Source: Nocardioides sp. (GTDB lineage Bacteria > Actinomycetota > Actinomycetes > Propionibacteriales > Nocardioidaceae). From it: DNA of 58,080 nucleotides. The stretch covers positions 1 to 58,080 of the forward strand of contig NZ_JACIXG010000028.1 in NCBI RefSeq assembly GCF_014360585.1. The letters run 5' to 3'. Positions 1 to 8,959 of this stretch are shown here, in pieces. The position numbers were made by a program, and so were the translations under genes. The notes below the pieces were generated by a model. The model was not told where the DNA came from, did no database searches, and saw only the letters and a list, made by a program, of their open reading frames with translations. The stretch's first letter is position 1. Every line of letters starts with the position of its first letter.

Positions 1-86
1 GTTTCAACGTCTGATCTCGTTCTTCGACGGTATCACGCATCGTTTGGTGAAATGGCGGGTCAGGGCCAGGTTTATCTCGGCGACTC

Positions 87-1175
87 CTATCGGGCCCGGC
101 GGTCGCGGGTCATCGGCCCCAAGCTCGAGGCATCTGTCGGGTGTGGTGACAGACCTCGGGCGAAGGGGCCAGACAGCGGCCTAAAGAGCAAGTCAAAGAG
201 CAAGCCGAGGCACGACTTTGAGTACCGTGACGGGTGTCGCAGGGGCGCGGTTGCCTGGGGCTGTTGGGACGTTCCGAGCCCGGCCGCGTCGGCCAGGTCA
301 TCGAGCCTGCGGTAGTCGGTATAGTGCTTGTCGGCGATTGCCTGGGAGTGGCCGAACTGGGCGTTGAGCACGGCGTCCGGGGCCTGTCCTTGGTAGAAGG
401 TGCGCAGGGTTGTTCGCCACATGTGCGAGCGTTCGGTGAGCAGCACGTCAATGCCGAGTTCGGTGGCGGCCCGTTGGTACAGCGCGGCCACAGCGGCGCC
501 ACAGTTGGACCGGTGCCAGACCTTGGTGGGATCCGATGGTGCCCCGATCACGTAGCCAATGCCGCCGGCTCGATCGCGGCGTTCCAGGAGCCGCTTGGCT
601 ACCCGGGGCTCGAGGACGAGGACGACGCGGGCATCCCTGGTCTTTGCGACGTCCTTGGGGATCTTGATGCTCATTACGCCTTGGTCGTCGACTTGGACCA
701 GGGGCCAGGTGAGTCGGCGTCCCTCGGTCTGGCGAAGCCCGGTGGCCATCTGTAGAAGGCTGAGGTCGATCGCGTTGTGCCACTTGGCAACTGTGAGGTC
801 GCGCCAATGAGGCTGGAGGCGGGGCACTCGAGGTGGTGCAAGACTGGCGGGGTCGAGATCGAGCAGCCAGGTGAGGAACGGCGAGTAGTCGGCGTGGTCC
901 ATCGAGCGGCCACCGCGAGTATGTGCGGGCTCCTTTGCTCCGGGTGGGTGGGTCAGGTTCAGGCCGGCGATCGGGTTGCGGGGGATCAGGTCGTCGATGA
1001 TCAGGGGCGTAATGATGTAGGTGTTCAGCACCGTGCGGCAGGCGTGGGCCTTCTCCGGGCCGTGTCGTTGGGCGATCTCGGTCAGCAGCTTGCTCAGCGG
1101 CCTGGCGCGGATGCCTGCACCGATGGTGTACTGCTTGAGCCCGAAACGGTGTCGATCTTGTCGGCGTGTGCATGG
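87..1175 (-). pseudogene. Tyrosine recombinase/integrase, N-terminus removed by IS21 element
   Basis: C-terminal part of a site-specific tyrosine recombinase. The catalytic residues are visible: Arg in TGLRQTE, the HMWR box in RSHMWRTTLR, the second His in FGHS, and the nucleophile Tyr in KHYTDY. The annotated-looking GTG start at 1031 is internal. Reading the same frame upstream gives FGLKQYTIGAGI and LLTEIAQRHG, which match residues of the intact integrase at 34352-35605, so the gene once began further right. Homology stops at about 1165-1175, where the IS21 left end begins. The SAM-like DNA-binding N-terminus is absent, so it is probably inactive. The tail beyond the catalytic Tyr is longer than in the intact paralogue, which suggests read-through into unrelated sequence. 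Confidence 0.8.
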
Positions 1176-1244
1176 TGTCGACGACGCTTGAAAACGAGGC
1201 CATAGCGACGGGCGAAAACGAGGCCACCCAGACAGATTGGATGG

Positions 1245-2502
1245 GTGATCTCAGTGGAGGATTGGGCGTTGATCCGGCGGCTGGTCGCGGAGGGTGTTCC
1301 GCGGCGGCAGGTCGCACGGGATCTGGGGATCGGCCGGTCGACGGTCGATCGGGCGTTGGCCTCGGACCGGCCACCGAAGTACGAGCGGCCAGTGGTGTCG
1401 ACGGCGTTCACGCCGTTCGAACCGCTGGTGCGACAGCTCCTGGCCACGACGCCGGACATGCCGGCCACGGTGATCGCGGAGCGGGTCGGCTGGACGGGAT
1501 CGATCACGTGGTTCCGTGACAACGTGCGGCGGCTTCGTCCTGAACATCGGCCGGTCGATCCCTCGGACCGGCTGACCTGGCTGCCGGGTGACGCGGCCCA
1601 GTGTGACCTGTGGTTCCCGCCGAGGAAGATCCCGCTCGAGGACGGCAGCCGGGTGCTGTTGCCGGTCCTGGTGATCACCGCGGCGCACTCGCGGTTCATG
1701 CTCGGCCAGATGATCCCGACCCGGCACACGGCCGACCTGCTGTTGGGGATGTGGGTGCTGCTCCAGCAACTCGGCACGGTGCCACGCAGGCTGATCTGGG
1801 ACAACGAGTCCGGGATCGGCCGCGGTAAGCGGCACGCCGAGGGCGTCGGGGCATTCACCGGCACCCTGGCCACCACGCTGCAGCGCCTGAAACCCTACGA
1901 CCCTGAGTCCAAGGGCATCGTGGAACGACGCAACGGGTTCTTCGAAACCTCCTTCATGCCCGGGCGCGACTTCACATCGCCAGCCGACTTCAACACCCAG
2001 TTCACCGACTGGCTGACCATCGCGAACACGCGCGTGGTGCGCACGATCAAGGCCCGACCGGTCGATCTGCTCGACACCGATCGGGCCGCGATGCTGCCCC
2101 TGCCGCCGGTGGCGCCGGTCCTCGGGTGGGTCAAACCGGGTCCGGCTGGGACGCGACTACTACGTCCGTATCGACGCCAGCGACTACTCCGTCGACCCCG
2201 CGGTGATCGGCCGGTTCGTCGACGTGGCCGCGGACCTGGCCCGCGTCGAGGTCCGCTACGAAGGACGGCTCGTCGCTGCCCATGATCGGGTCTGGGCACG
2301 TGGCATGACCATCACCGACCCCGCCCACGTCGCCGCCGCGAAGGTGCTGCGTGAACAGTTTCAAAGCCCACAGCCAGCCCCCGATCCCCACGACGATCTG
2401 GTGCGGGACCTGACTCGTGATCTGGCCGATTACGACCGAGCCTTCGGCCTCATCGAGGGCGGCCTGACCGGCGGGCCTGCTGACGGTGAGGAGGTGGCCT
2501 GA
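1245..2502 (+). pseudogene. istA: IstA transposase of IS21 family, frameshifted
   Basis: DDE transposase of the IS21 family. It has an N-terminal helix-turn-helix (GVPRRQVARDLGIGRSTV) and an rve-type catalytic core with Asp in QCDLWF, IWDNESG and the late Glu in GIVERRNGF. The first frame (GTG start at 1245) runs correctly to about 2140 (VLGWVKPG). The expected continuation GRDYYVRIDASDYSVDP and the C-terminal Mu-type beta-barrel then appear in another frame, ending at 2502. One frameshift near 2140-2150 therefore splits the gene. The stop overlaps the istB start (TGATG). A sequencing error or a true mutation are both possible. Confidence 0.8.
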
Positions 2503-3305
2503 TGGCGACCGCGAAGGCCAAGACCGACGCCGCCGAGGCACTCAAGCAGCTGACCTACCTGGCATCAGCGTTGAAGGCACCCCGGATCACCGAGTCCGCT
2601 GCCCGGCTGGCCGACCACGCCCGCGATGCCGGCTGGACCCACGAGGAGTACCTCGCCGCAGTACTCGACCGTGAAGTCGCAGCCCGCAACGCATCCGGTG
2701 CCCAACTGCGGATCCGTGCCGCGGGCTTCGCTGCACGCAAGACGATCGAGGAGTTCGACTGGGACGCCCAACCTGCGGTGCGTCCCCAGATCGCGTCCCT
2801 GGCATCGGGTGGGTTCCTCACCGAAGCCCGCAACGTCGTCCTGCTGGGCCCGCCCGGCACCGGCAAGACCCACCTGGCCACCGGCCTGGGCATCGCCGCC
2901 ACCAACCACGGCCACCGGGTCCTGTTCGCCACCGCGACCGAGTGGGTCACCCGGCTCACCGACGCCCACCGCGCCGGGCGACTCCCTCAAGAGCTCGCCC
3001 GGCTACGCCGCTACGGGCTGATCATCGTCGACGAGGTCGGCTACCTACCCTTCGAGCAAGACGCCGCGAACCTCTTCTTCCAACTCGTCTCATCCCGCTA
3101 CGAGCACGCCTCGCTGATCCTCACATCGAACCTGCCCTTCAGCGGCTGGGGAGGCGTCTTCGGCGACCAGGCCGTCGCCGCAGCGATGATCGACCGCGTC
3201 GTCCACCACGCCGACGTCCTCACCCTGAAGGGCGCCAGCTACCGGCTACGCAACCGCGGGATCGAGACCCTGCCCAGCATCAGAACCCAAGACACGGCAG
3301 ACTAG
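2502..3305 (+). CDS. istB: IstB-like ATP-binding helper protein
   Basis: AAA+ ATPase that assists IstA in IS21 transposition, 267 residues, the usual length. The Walker A motif is LLGPPGTGKTHL (about residues 114-125) and the Walker B motif is LIIVDEVGYLPF. It is followed by the sensor-like LILTSNLPFSGW, a typical IstB signature, and the family C-terminus ending in the SYRLRNRG motif. The start overlaps the istA stop by one base, indicating translational coupling. The gene looks intact even though istA is frameshifted. Confidence 0.92.
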   Translation: MATAKAKTDAAEALKQLTYLASALKAPRITESAARLADHARDAGWTHEEYLAAVLDREVAARNASGAQLRIRAAGFAARKTIEEFDWDAQPAVRPQIASLASGGFLTEARNVVLLGPPGTGKTHLATGLGIAATNHGHRVLFATATEWVTRLTDAHRAGRLPQELARLRRYGLIIVDEVGYLPFEQDAANLFFQLVSSRYEHASLILTSNLPFSGWGGVFGDQAVAAAMIDRVVHHADVLTLKGASYRLRNRGIETLPSIRTQDTAD

Positions 3306-4568
3306 AAGACAACGAACCAGTGGCCTCGTTTTCGAGCGTCGCATCGGCCCCATTTTCGAGCGTTGCCGACAGTTGGTGCCGACGGCCTGGGAACGGGCCA
3401 GTACGTCGAGTCCGAGGTAGCGGCGGCCTTCGGCCCACTCGTCGTGTTGTTCGGCCAGGACGGCGCCGACGAGCCGGATGATGGAGTTGCGATCGGGGAA
3501 GATCCCGACCACGTCGGTGCGGCGGCGGATCTCGCGGTTGAGGCGTTCGCTGGGGTTGTTGGACCAGATCTGACGCCAGATCTCTTTCGGGAACGCGGTG
3601 AAGGCGAGGATGTCGGCGCGGGCGGTCTCGAGGTGCTCGGCGACGGCGGGCAGCTTCTCGGTCAGGGTGTCGACGACACGGTCGAACTGGGCGTGGACCG
3701 ACTCGGCGTCGGGCTGGTCATAGACGGAGTGGAGCAGTGCCTTGACCCAGCCCCAGGAGCTCTTCGGGGTGATGCTCATGAGGTTCGCGGCGTAGTGGGT
3801 CCGGCACCGCTGCCAGCCGGCACCCGGCAACGTGGCGGCGATCGCAGCGGTCAGGCCGGCGTGCGCGTCTGAGGTCACGAGCTTGACCCCGGCCAGGCCG
3901 CGGGCACTCAGGTCGCGGAAGAACCCCAGCCAGCCCGCACCGTCCTCGCTGGAGGTGACCTGGACCCCGAGGACCTCCCGGTGCCCATCAGCGTTGATCC
4001 CGGTCGCGACCAGCGCGTGTACGGGCACGACCCGGCCGCCTTCACGAACCTTGAGGACCAGTGCGTCGGCAGCGACGAAGGTGAACGGGCCGGCCTGCTC
4101 CAAGCGCCTGGTGCGGAACTCGGCCACGTGCTCGTCGAGGTCCTTGGCCATCACGGAGACCTGCGACTTCGACAGGCCGGTGATCCCCAGGGACTGGACC
4201 AGCTTGTCCATCCGGCGGGTCGAGACCCCCAGCAGGTAGCAGGTCGCCACCACCGAGGTCAGGGCCTGCTCAGCACGCTTGCGGCGCTCGAGGAGCCACT
4301 CGGGGAAGAACGAGCCCTGACGCAGCTTGGGGACCTCGACATCGATCGTGCCGAGGCGGGTGTCGAGGTCACGGTGACGGTAGCCGTTGCGGGAGTTCAC
4401 ACGCTCCTCGGAACGCTGGCCATAGCCCGCACCACACACCGAGTCGGCCTGCGCGGAAAGCAGGGTGTTGATGAACGTGCCGAGCAACTCGCGCATCAGG
4501 TCAGGGCTCGCCTGAGACAGATGCTCGTCTAGAAAGTGGGCAGGATCGATACTGGGTACAGCGGTCAT
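3246..4568 (-). CDS. IS256-family (Mutator-like) transposase, C-terminus altered
   Basis: DDE transposase of the IS256 family. The first Asp lies in FTFVAADALVLKV, the second in KLVTSDAHAGL, followed by the C/H signature CRTHYAANLM and the late Glu in SNNPSERLNREIRRR; all catalytic residues are present. The protein reads normally through RRYLGLDVL and then crosses into the IS21 right end at 3371, so its last roughly 60 residues are foreign and a short native tail is missing. It starts with ATG at 4568. It is probably a degraded copy, although the catalytic core is whole. Confidence 0.85.
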   Translation of the reverse strand: MTAVPSIDPAHFLDEHLSQASPDLMRELLGTFINTLLSAQADSVCGAGYGQRSEERVNSRNGYRHRDLDTRLGTIDVEVPKLRQGSFFPEWLLERRKRAEQALTSVVATCYLLGVSTRRMDKLVQSLGITGLSKSQVSVMAKDLDEHVAEFRTRRLEQAGPFTFVAADALVLKVREGGRVVPVHALVATGINADGHREVLGVQVTSSEDGAGWLGFFRDLSARGLAGVKLVTSDAHAGLTAAIAATLPGAGWQRCRTHYAANLMSITPKSSWGWVKALLHSVYDQPDAESVHAQFDRVVDTLTEKLPAVAEHLETARADILAFTAFPKEIWRQIWSNNPSERLNREIRRRTDVVGIFPDRNSIIRLVGAVLAEQHDEWAEGRRYLGLDVLARSQAVGTNCRQRSKMGPMRRSKTRPLVRCLLVCRVLGSDAGQGLDPAVA

Positions 4569-4908
4569 CAGTGGGTCCTTCTTCGAGATGGGTGTGAGAG
4601 TTCACTCGAAGGGTCCCCGGTGACCGCGCCTACGTTCTAGACGACACGCTCACCGGGCTACCGTCGTACACCACTCTGCTGGACTCCACCGTCGGGCCCG
4701 GCCGGTGCTGTCCTCACCTGGCTCGAGCTTCGTCCTTGATGCGCCTGCCACTGTTTGAGCCTAGGTGACCTGCGAGCCTAGAAAGATTAAACGATCTCAA
4801 ATACATCAAAATAATGCCGACAAATGTTAAAGGAGCAGAATACTTGGTTTCCGGTGTGAAAGTAGCAGTTCGCTGGCGCTCCAAGAACACCCCATTACCA
4901 GGGCGCCG
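4569..4908. other. Non-coding: upstream end of IS256 copy and an AT-rich patch
   Basis: No convincing gene. The part next to the IS256 transposase start presumably holds that element's end. From about 4775 to 4850 the base composition becomes clearly AT-rich (for example cgatctcaaatacatcaaaa) against a GC-rich background, which suggests a small piece of foreign DNA or an insertion-prone site between the IS256 and ISAs1 remnants. Confidence 0.4.
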
Positions 4909-5464
4909 TCAAAGTCCGTTCGCGCTGGTCTGAGCGATGATTTGGAGGACCAGAGCGGGGTCGGCGGCGGTCGCTCGGCGGGCCTTACTGATGTTGGTGT
5001 GGCCGGCCAGGCGTAGGGCGCTGATGGTGGTGTCGGGGACGGTGGCCCAGTTCTGGGCGGCGTTCTTGGTCCTGACGGTGTGACGGTCTTCGTCCATGGT
5101 CCGGTCTCTGACGTGATGGAGGGCCTCGATCGACCAGTGACCACGAGCCCACGCAGCAAGGTCGGCTGGGCTGGCCTGTTCCGCGGACAGGCTGGTGACC
5201 AGGTAGAGCTCCTCGGTCGAGGTCGACGCCGGGCTGGTCGTGGTCTTCTTCCGACATGTGGTGCGGGCGATCTTGACCGCCTGCTTCGCGCCCCAGAACC
5301 CGACCAGGCTCGGGGACTTCGCAGTGAGCGCTTTCAGTGCACGCATCCTCGATGCGACCATGGACCTTCTCCCTGGTCAGATGGAGGTTCTCGAATGTCC
5401 GCCACGGCAACGCGGCGAGCTTGGCCTGCACGGTCGGTTGGTTGCCCTTGATCGAGCGTGTCAA
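4909..5464 (-). pseudogene. ISAs1-family transposase remnant
   Basis: C-terminal piece of an ISAs1-type (DDE_Tnp_1-related) transposase. The diagnostic tail is visible: GHWSIEALHHVRD followed by MDEDRHTVRT and the helical end. Further upstream, in another frame, is the segment IKGNQPTVQAKL plus HGRIED, which also belongs to this family (VKGNQPTL ... HGRVE). At least one frameshift therefore lies near 5330-5360. The N-terminal half is missing because the ISL3 element begins at 5471, and it does not reappear on that element's other side. Confidence 0.75.
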
Positions 5465-5470
5465 GAATTC

Positions 5471-7117
5471 GGCTCTGTCGCACTTTCGGTGCTGTGGTCG
5501 AATAGTTGCCGTCGACCTGTTTTGATGGGCCGTGCTTGATGGAATGGGGCTGGCCAGGATCGTGTTCTCCGGCCTAGCGGCGTTGGTGATCCACGATGTC
5601 GTCGACGTGGGTTCCGCGATCCGGGTCCATGCGAGGACGCGTGCGGGGGAAGTCGGGTGCCCGGCCTGTGGCGTGCTGACGCGGCGGGTGCACTCCTACC
5701 ATCTGCGGACTGTGGCCGACGTCCCGGTCGACGGCCGCGAGGTGATCGTCAAGGTCCGGGTCCGTCGGCTCCGGTGTCTCGAAGAGCAGTGCGTCCTAGG
5801 CTCGTTTCGTGAACAGGTTCCTGACCTGCTCGAACGTCACCAGCGGCGCACGATCCGGCTGAACGCCCAGGTCGCCGCGACCGTACGTGAACTTGCTGGC
5901 AGAGCCTCGGCGCGGGTGTTGCCGGTGCTCGGAGTCGTTCTGTCACGGTGGACCGCGCTGCGGGCGCTGATGCGGATCCCGCTCCCCGCCATGGACGTTC
6001 CCCGGGTCCTCGGGATCGACGACTTCGCGCTGCGACGCTCGCACGAGTACGCCACGATCCTTATCGATGCCGAAACCGGCCGCCGAATCGATGTCATCCC
6101 CACGAGACTGTCCCAGCCAGTCCAGGACTGGCTCACCGCTCACCCCGGTGCCGAGATCGTGTGCCGCGACGGCTCTGGCGCCTACAGCGACGCCATCACC
6201 CAGGCGCTACCCGCGGCAATCCAGGTCAGCGACCGGTGGCACCTGTGGCACGGGCTCGGGGAAGCGATCCGTAAGGAGGTCGCCGGCCACGCGACCTGCT
6301 GGACCCCCGCTGTCGGGCTGGCGACCGGGCTCCAAGACGGGCCGCGCGCCGCCACGACCCGGGACCGGTGGCAGCAGGTCCACGGCCTCCTCGACGCCGG
6401 CGTCGGGCTCCTGGACTGCTCCCGCAGGCTCGGCCTGGCACTCAACACCGTGAAGCGGTATGCCCGGGTTGAACAGCCCGAACAGCTCCGCCGTGCTCAC
6501 CAATACCGGCCCACCTTGGTCGATCCGTACCGCGACCACCTCCGTGCCCGCCGTGCCGAGCAGCCCGGGATCCCGCTCACCCACCTCCTGGCCGAGATCC
6601 GCGAACTCGGCTACCAGGGCTCTTCGAACCTGCTGGTGCGCTACATCAACCAGGGCCGCCTCGACGGCGACCGGTCACACCTCTCACCCCGCAAAGCAGC
6701 CCGGCTCCTCCTCACCAACCCAGCCAACCTCAGCGACGTTCAGCAGAAGACCGTCGCGCAGTTGAGCGGCGCGTGTGCTGAGATGACCGCTCTGACCAGC
6801 CTGATCACCAGCTTCGCTGCACTCCTGACCCCCTGCGACGCCAACGACACCCAGCTCGATGCCTGGATCACCGCAGTGAGGGAGGCCGATCTGCCGAGCG
6901 TGCACTCGTTCAGCCGCGGGCTCGACCTCGACCGCGCCGCGGTCGACGCTGGGCTCACCCTCCCGCACCACAACGGCCGCACCGAGGGCGTCAACAACAA
7001 GATCAAGCTCCTCAAGCGCCAGATGTACGGCCGAGCCGGGTTCGACCTCCTCCGCCACCGCATCCTGCTCAACTAACGAGACGGACCGAAGGGCAGCACC
7101 GAAAGTGCGACAGAGCC
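5471..7117 (+). mobile_element. ISL3-family insertion sequence
   Basis: About 1.65 kb, bounded by perfect 24-bp inverted repeats that begin GGCTCTGTCGCACTTTCGGT at 5471 and end with the reverse complement at 7117. It contains one transposase. Octamers outside the ends differ (aagaattc on the left, gttgggcg on the right), so the 8-bp duplication typical of ISL3 is missing. The left flank is an ISAs1 fragment and the right flank a Nudix gene fragment, consistent with recombination between IS copies or an adjacent deletion. Confidence 0.88.
5532..7076 (+). CDS. ISL3-family transposase
   Basis: Complete transposase of 514 residues. An N-terminal zinc-binding region (CPACG, then RCLEEQC) and a helix-turn-helix segment are followed by the DDE_Tnp_ISL3 catalytic domain. 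The first Asp is in VLGIDDFALRR, the second in IVCRDGSGAYSDAI, then the characteristic SDRWHLWHGL, and the late Glu in the terminal NGRTEGVNNKIKLLKR motif. It fills the element between its inverted repeats. The exact start is uncertain because in-frame ATG codons follow at 5544 and later, but none changes the domain content. Confidence 0.92.
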   Translation: MLDGMGLARIVFSGLAALVIHDVVDVGSAIRVHARTRAGEVGCPACGVLTRRVHSYHLRTVADVPVDGREVIVKVRVRRLRCLEEQCVLGSFREQVPDLLERHQRRTIRLNAQVAATVRELAGRASARVLPVLGVVLSRWTALRALMRIPLPAMDVPRVLGIDDFALRRSHEYATILIDAETGRRIDVIPTRLSQPVQDWLTAHPGAEIVCRDGSGAYSDAITQALPAAIQVSDRWHLWHGLGEAIRKEVAGHATCWTPAVGLATGLQDGPRAATTRDRWQQVHGLLDAGVGLLDCSRRLGLALNTVKRYARVEQPEQLRRAHQYRPTLVDPYRDHLRARRAEQPGIPLTHLLAEIRELGYQGSSNLLVRYINQGRLDGDRSHLSPRKAARLLLTNPANLSDVQQKTVAQLSGACAEMTALTSLITSFAALLTPCDANDTQLDAWITAVREADLPSVHSFSRGLDLDRAAVDAGLTLPHHNGRTEGVNNKIKLLKRQMYGRAGFDLLRHRILLN

Positions 7118-7351
7118 GTTGGGCGTACAGTCCCCGTTGTCCTCCTCCAGCGAAGCCAAAACGCCAAGTTCGCCCAGGGCATGTGGGACATCCCCGTTGG
7201 CAAGAGCGACCCTGGCAAGCCGATCACCCAGACCACCGTCCGCGAGCTCTACGAGGAAACCGGCCTCACAGTGAAGCCCGAATGGCTCAAGGTCGCCCAC
7301 ATCATCCACAGCGCCTGGGGAGCCGAAGCCGCAGACTCGCGCAGTATGTGA
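7118..7351 (+). pseudogene. Nudix hydrolase, 5' fragment
   Basis: Starting right at the ISL3 border, an open frame reads VPVVLLQRSQNAKF, then GMWDIPVGKSDPGKP and TVRELYEETGLTV. This is a Nudix hydrolase of the MutT type, with the REUXEEXGU half of the Nudix box intact; the first Glu of the box is a Lys here. The fold ends abruptly after HIIHSAWGAEA (about 7330), followed by unrelated residues and a stop at 7349-7351. The N-terminus is lost to the ISL3 element. The matching 3' half lies 5.2 kb downstream at 12549-12743. Confidence 0.75.
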
Positions 7352-7478
7352 CGTTGATGGTCCGGACGTGTCCACACCTGTCCGTCAGTTTGCACGGCGA
7401 CTCCTGACGGCTTTAGCGGCGGACCAAAGCTTATGAAATCCTAGCGATACATCTGACCGTCGCAGGAGGGCCTGGCAC

Positions 7479-8080
7479 TCAGACTCCCTCCGGGTCGGCG
7501 CAGATCTCGCACGCTTCGAGGTGGCGCTCATCGAGCAGGTCCGCTGCATTGACTAGATCGCGGGCCAAGCGGCGAACCGCCACGGCGATCGTCCGGGACG
7601 GCGCTTCATAGACGACCTCTGCCGCCTCGTTGTTCTCGTCACGCTCGATCACGACGACGCTTACCAGGTGGCCCTCGGGACCGCCTCCGCTCGACGCCGA
7701 GATCCGGATGCCGTCATGTTCCAGCTCCAAGGGCTCTCCTCTGCGCCGCCTGCCCTTGCGCTGTGCGTCACCGTGCATCTGACGTAGTCCTCGTAGTGCT
7801 CGAACCTGTCGCGAAGGTCCTTGAGCGCGGGGTGTTCCTCGCTGAAGCGCTGGACGATCTCGCTGTCCTTGCCGACTGCCAACTCGGTCCCGCGGACGAC
7901 GTTGCGCACCACGTCAACGAGCACCATCGTCATCGCGTCGCGGCGGCCGATCTCCGTCGCGGGCGACTCGGGCATGGAGATGGACTCGATGGTCTCGTAC
8001 GTCTCGGATGAGGCGGCGGCCCACATGTGGGCCCACCTGACCAGGCGTCGGTCGACGCTCTGAGGGGGCTGCTCTGCCAT
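7479..8080 (-). pseudogene. Unknown protein split by a frameshift
   Basis: Two adjacent frames look like one gene. The first (ATG at 8080, beginning MAEQPPQSVDRRLVRWAHMW) reads sensibly to DRFEHYEDYVR near 7780 and then becomes Arg/Ser/Ala-rich nonsense. A second frame picks up at 7778 with GDAQRKG and continues with ordinary composition to 7479 (stop). Joined, they give an acidic, mostly helical protein of about 200 residues with a C-terminal beta-rich segment (IRISASSGGGPEGHLVSVVV) and a final CEIC motif. No family is recognised. The shift could be a sequencing error. Confidence 0.55.
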
Positions 8081-8296
8081 GGCGGAATCATGGCGTCGCC
8101 GACCGCGGCGTTCGGCACGTCGCAGACGGCATCACGGGTTAGGGTCGGCGAGGGGGTCCTGGTGGAAGGTCGAGGGCGGCGGGCAGGCTGCCCCGGAGCG
8201 GGGGAAGAGCTACGTCCCCGACGGGCTGTTGCTGCTCTAGGTCATCGACCGTACGGTGGGCGCGATTACCCAGTCGAAGGAGAAGCCTGATGCGCC

Positions 8297-8959
8297 ATGA
8301 CCGCCGACGCTGCCCGTCAACGGCGCGAATACAGAACGGATGATGGGGTTGCACTGATTCGGCGACCAAGCTGGACCTGCGCCGATAACCTGACGACGAT
8401 GGGCACCTCCGGATCGAGCGCAGCCGGTCCGGAGACGGACCCGCCGCCGTCGCGCCTCGATTGCGCCGCGAACCCGAACTTCACGGATAACGGTCGAAGA
8501 GGACGCTACGGGGCGGCTTACCTTCGCTCGCTCGCTGCCCATGCAGGCATCGGCTGTACAGAGAACTCCGCCGACGAGGACGTCGACGCGATCGACGTCA
8601 CGCTGAAGTTCGGTCGCGCGAGCGCAGAAGTGCAAGTGAAGTGCAAGAGCACCTTCAAGGTCGGCAACGGGACTGCGACACTCCCGCTCAAACCCGAGTG
8701 GGTTGCGAAATGGTCCAGCAGTCTTCACCCGGTCTACGTCGTCCTCGTCAAGGTCCCACCCGACGTACACGACTGGATCGAAGGTAAGGCTACGAGCACT
8801 CTCCACCGGACAGTGGCTTTCGGCAAGCGCTTCGACACAGAACGACACACCGCGTCGATGAGGTTCACCAAGGCCGACCAGCTCACGAGTGAGACGCTGT
8901 ACGACTGGCGCGACGAGACCTACGACTTCCACGAGAACCATTCGGGAGGTGCACGATGA
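8297..8959 (+). CDS. DUF4365-like protein with PD-(D/E)XK-type nuclease fold
   Basis: Probable nuclease-fold protein. After a poorly conserved N-terminus, the segment NGRRGRYGAAYLRSLAAHAG leads into EDVDAIDVTLKF and then ASAEVQVKCKST. This is the Asp ... (E/Q)-V-K arrangement of PD-(D/E)XK enzymes and resembles DUF4365 proteins found next to defence genes. The C-terminal half has the beta-rich VYVVLVKVP segment and a DW motif, also common in that family. The start is uncertain: ATG at 8297, or more plausibly ATG at 8399 (MGTSGSS), since the first 34 residues look non-native. Its stop overlaps the next start (ATGA), so the two are co-translated. The family call is by motif only. Confidence 0.65.
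   Translation: MTADAARQRREYRTDDGVALIRRPSWTCADNLTTMGTSGSSAAGPETDPPPSRLDCAANPNFTDNGRRGRYGAAYLRSLAAHAGIGCTENSADEDVDAIDVTLKFGRASAEVQVKCKSTFKVGNGTATLPLKPEWVAKWSSSLHPVYVVLVKVPPDVHDWIEGKATSTLHRTVAFGKRFDTERHTASMRFTKADQLTSETLYDWRDETYDFHENHSGGAR

Larger units (their letters stand above)
1176..3371 (+). mobile_element. IS21-family insertion sequence (istA/istB)
   Basis: About 2.2 kb. The ends begin TGTCGACGACGCTTGAAAAC at 1176 and, read from the other strand at 3371, TGTCGGCAACGCTCGAAAAT. Each end carries two internal copies of a CGAAAAYGRGGCC-like box, the multiple terminal repeats known for IS21 elements. It contains istA (frameshifted) and istB. The flanks (gtgtgcatgg on the left, gttggtgccg on the right) share no 4-8 bp target duplication. 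The left flank is an integrase and the right flank an IS256 transposase, so the copy is not a simple insertion and probably took part in a deletion or recombination. Confidence 0.85.
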
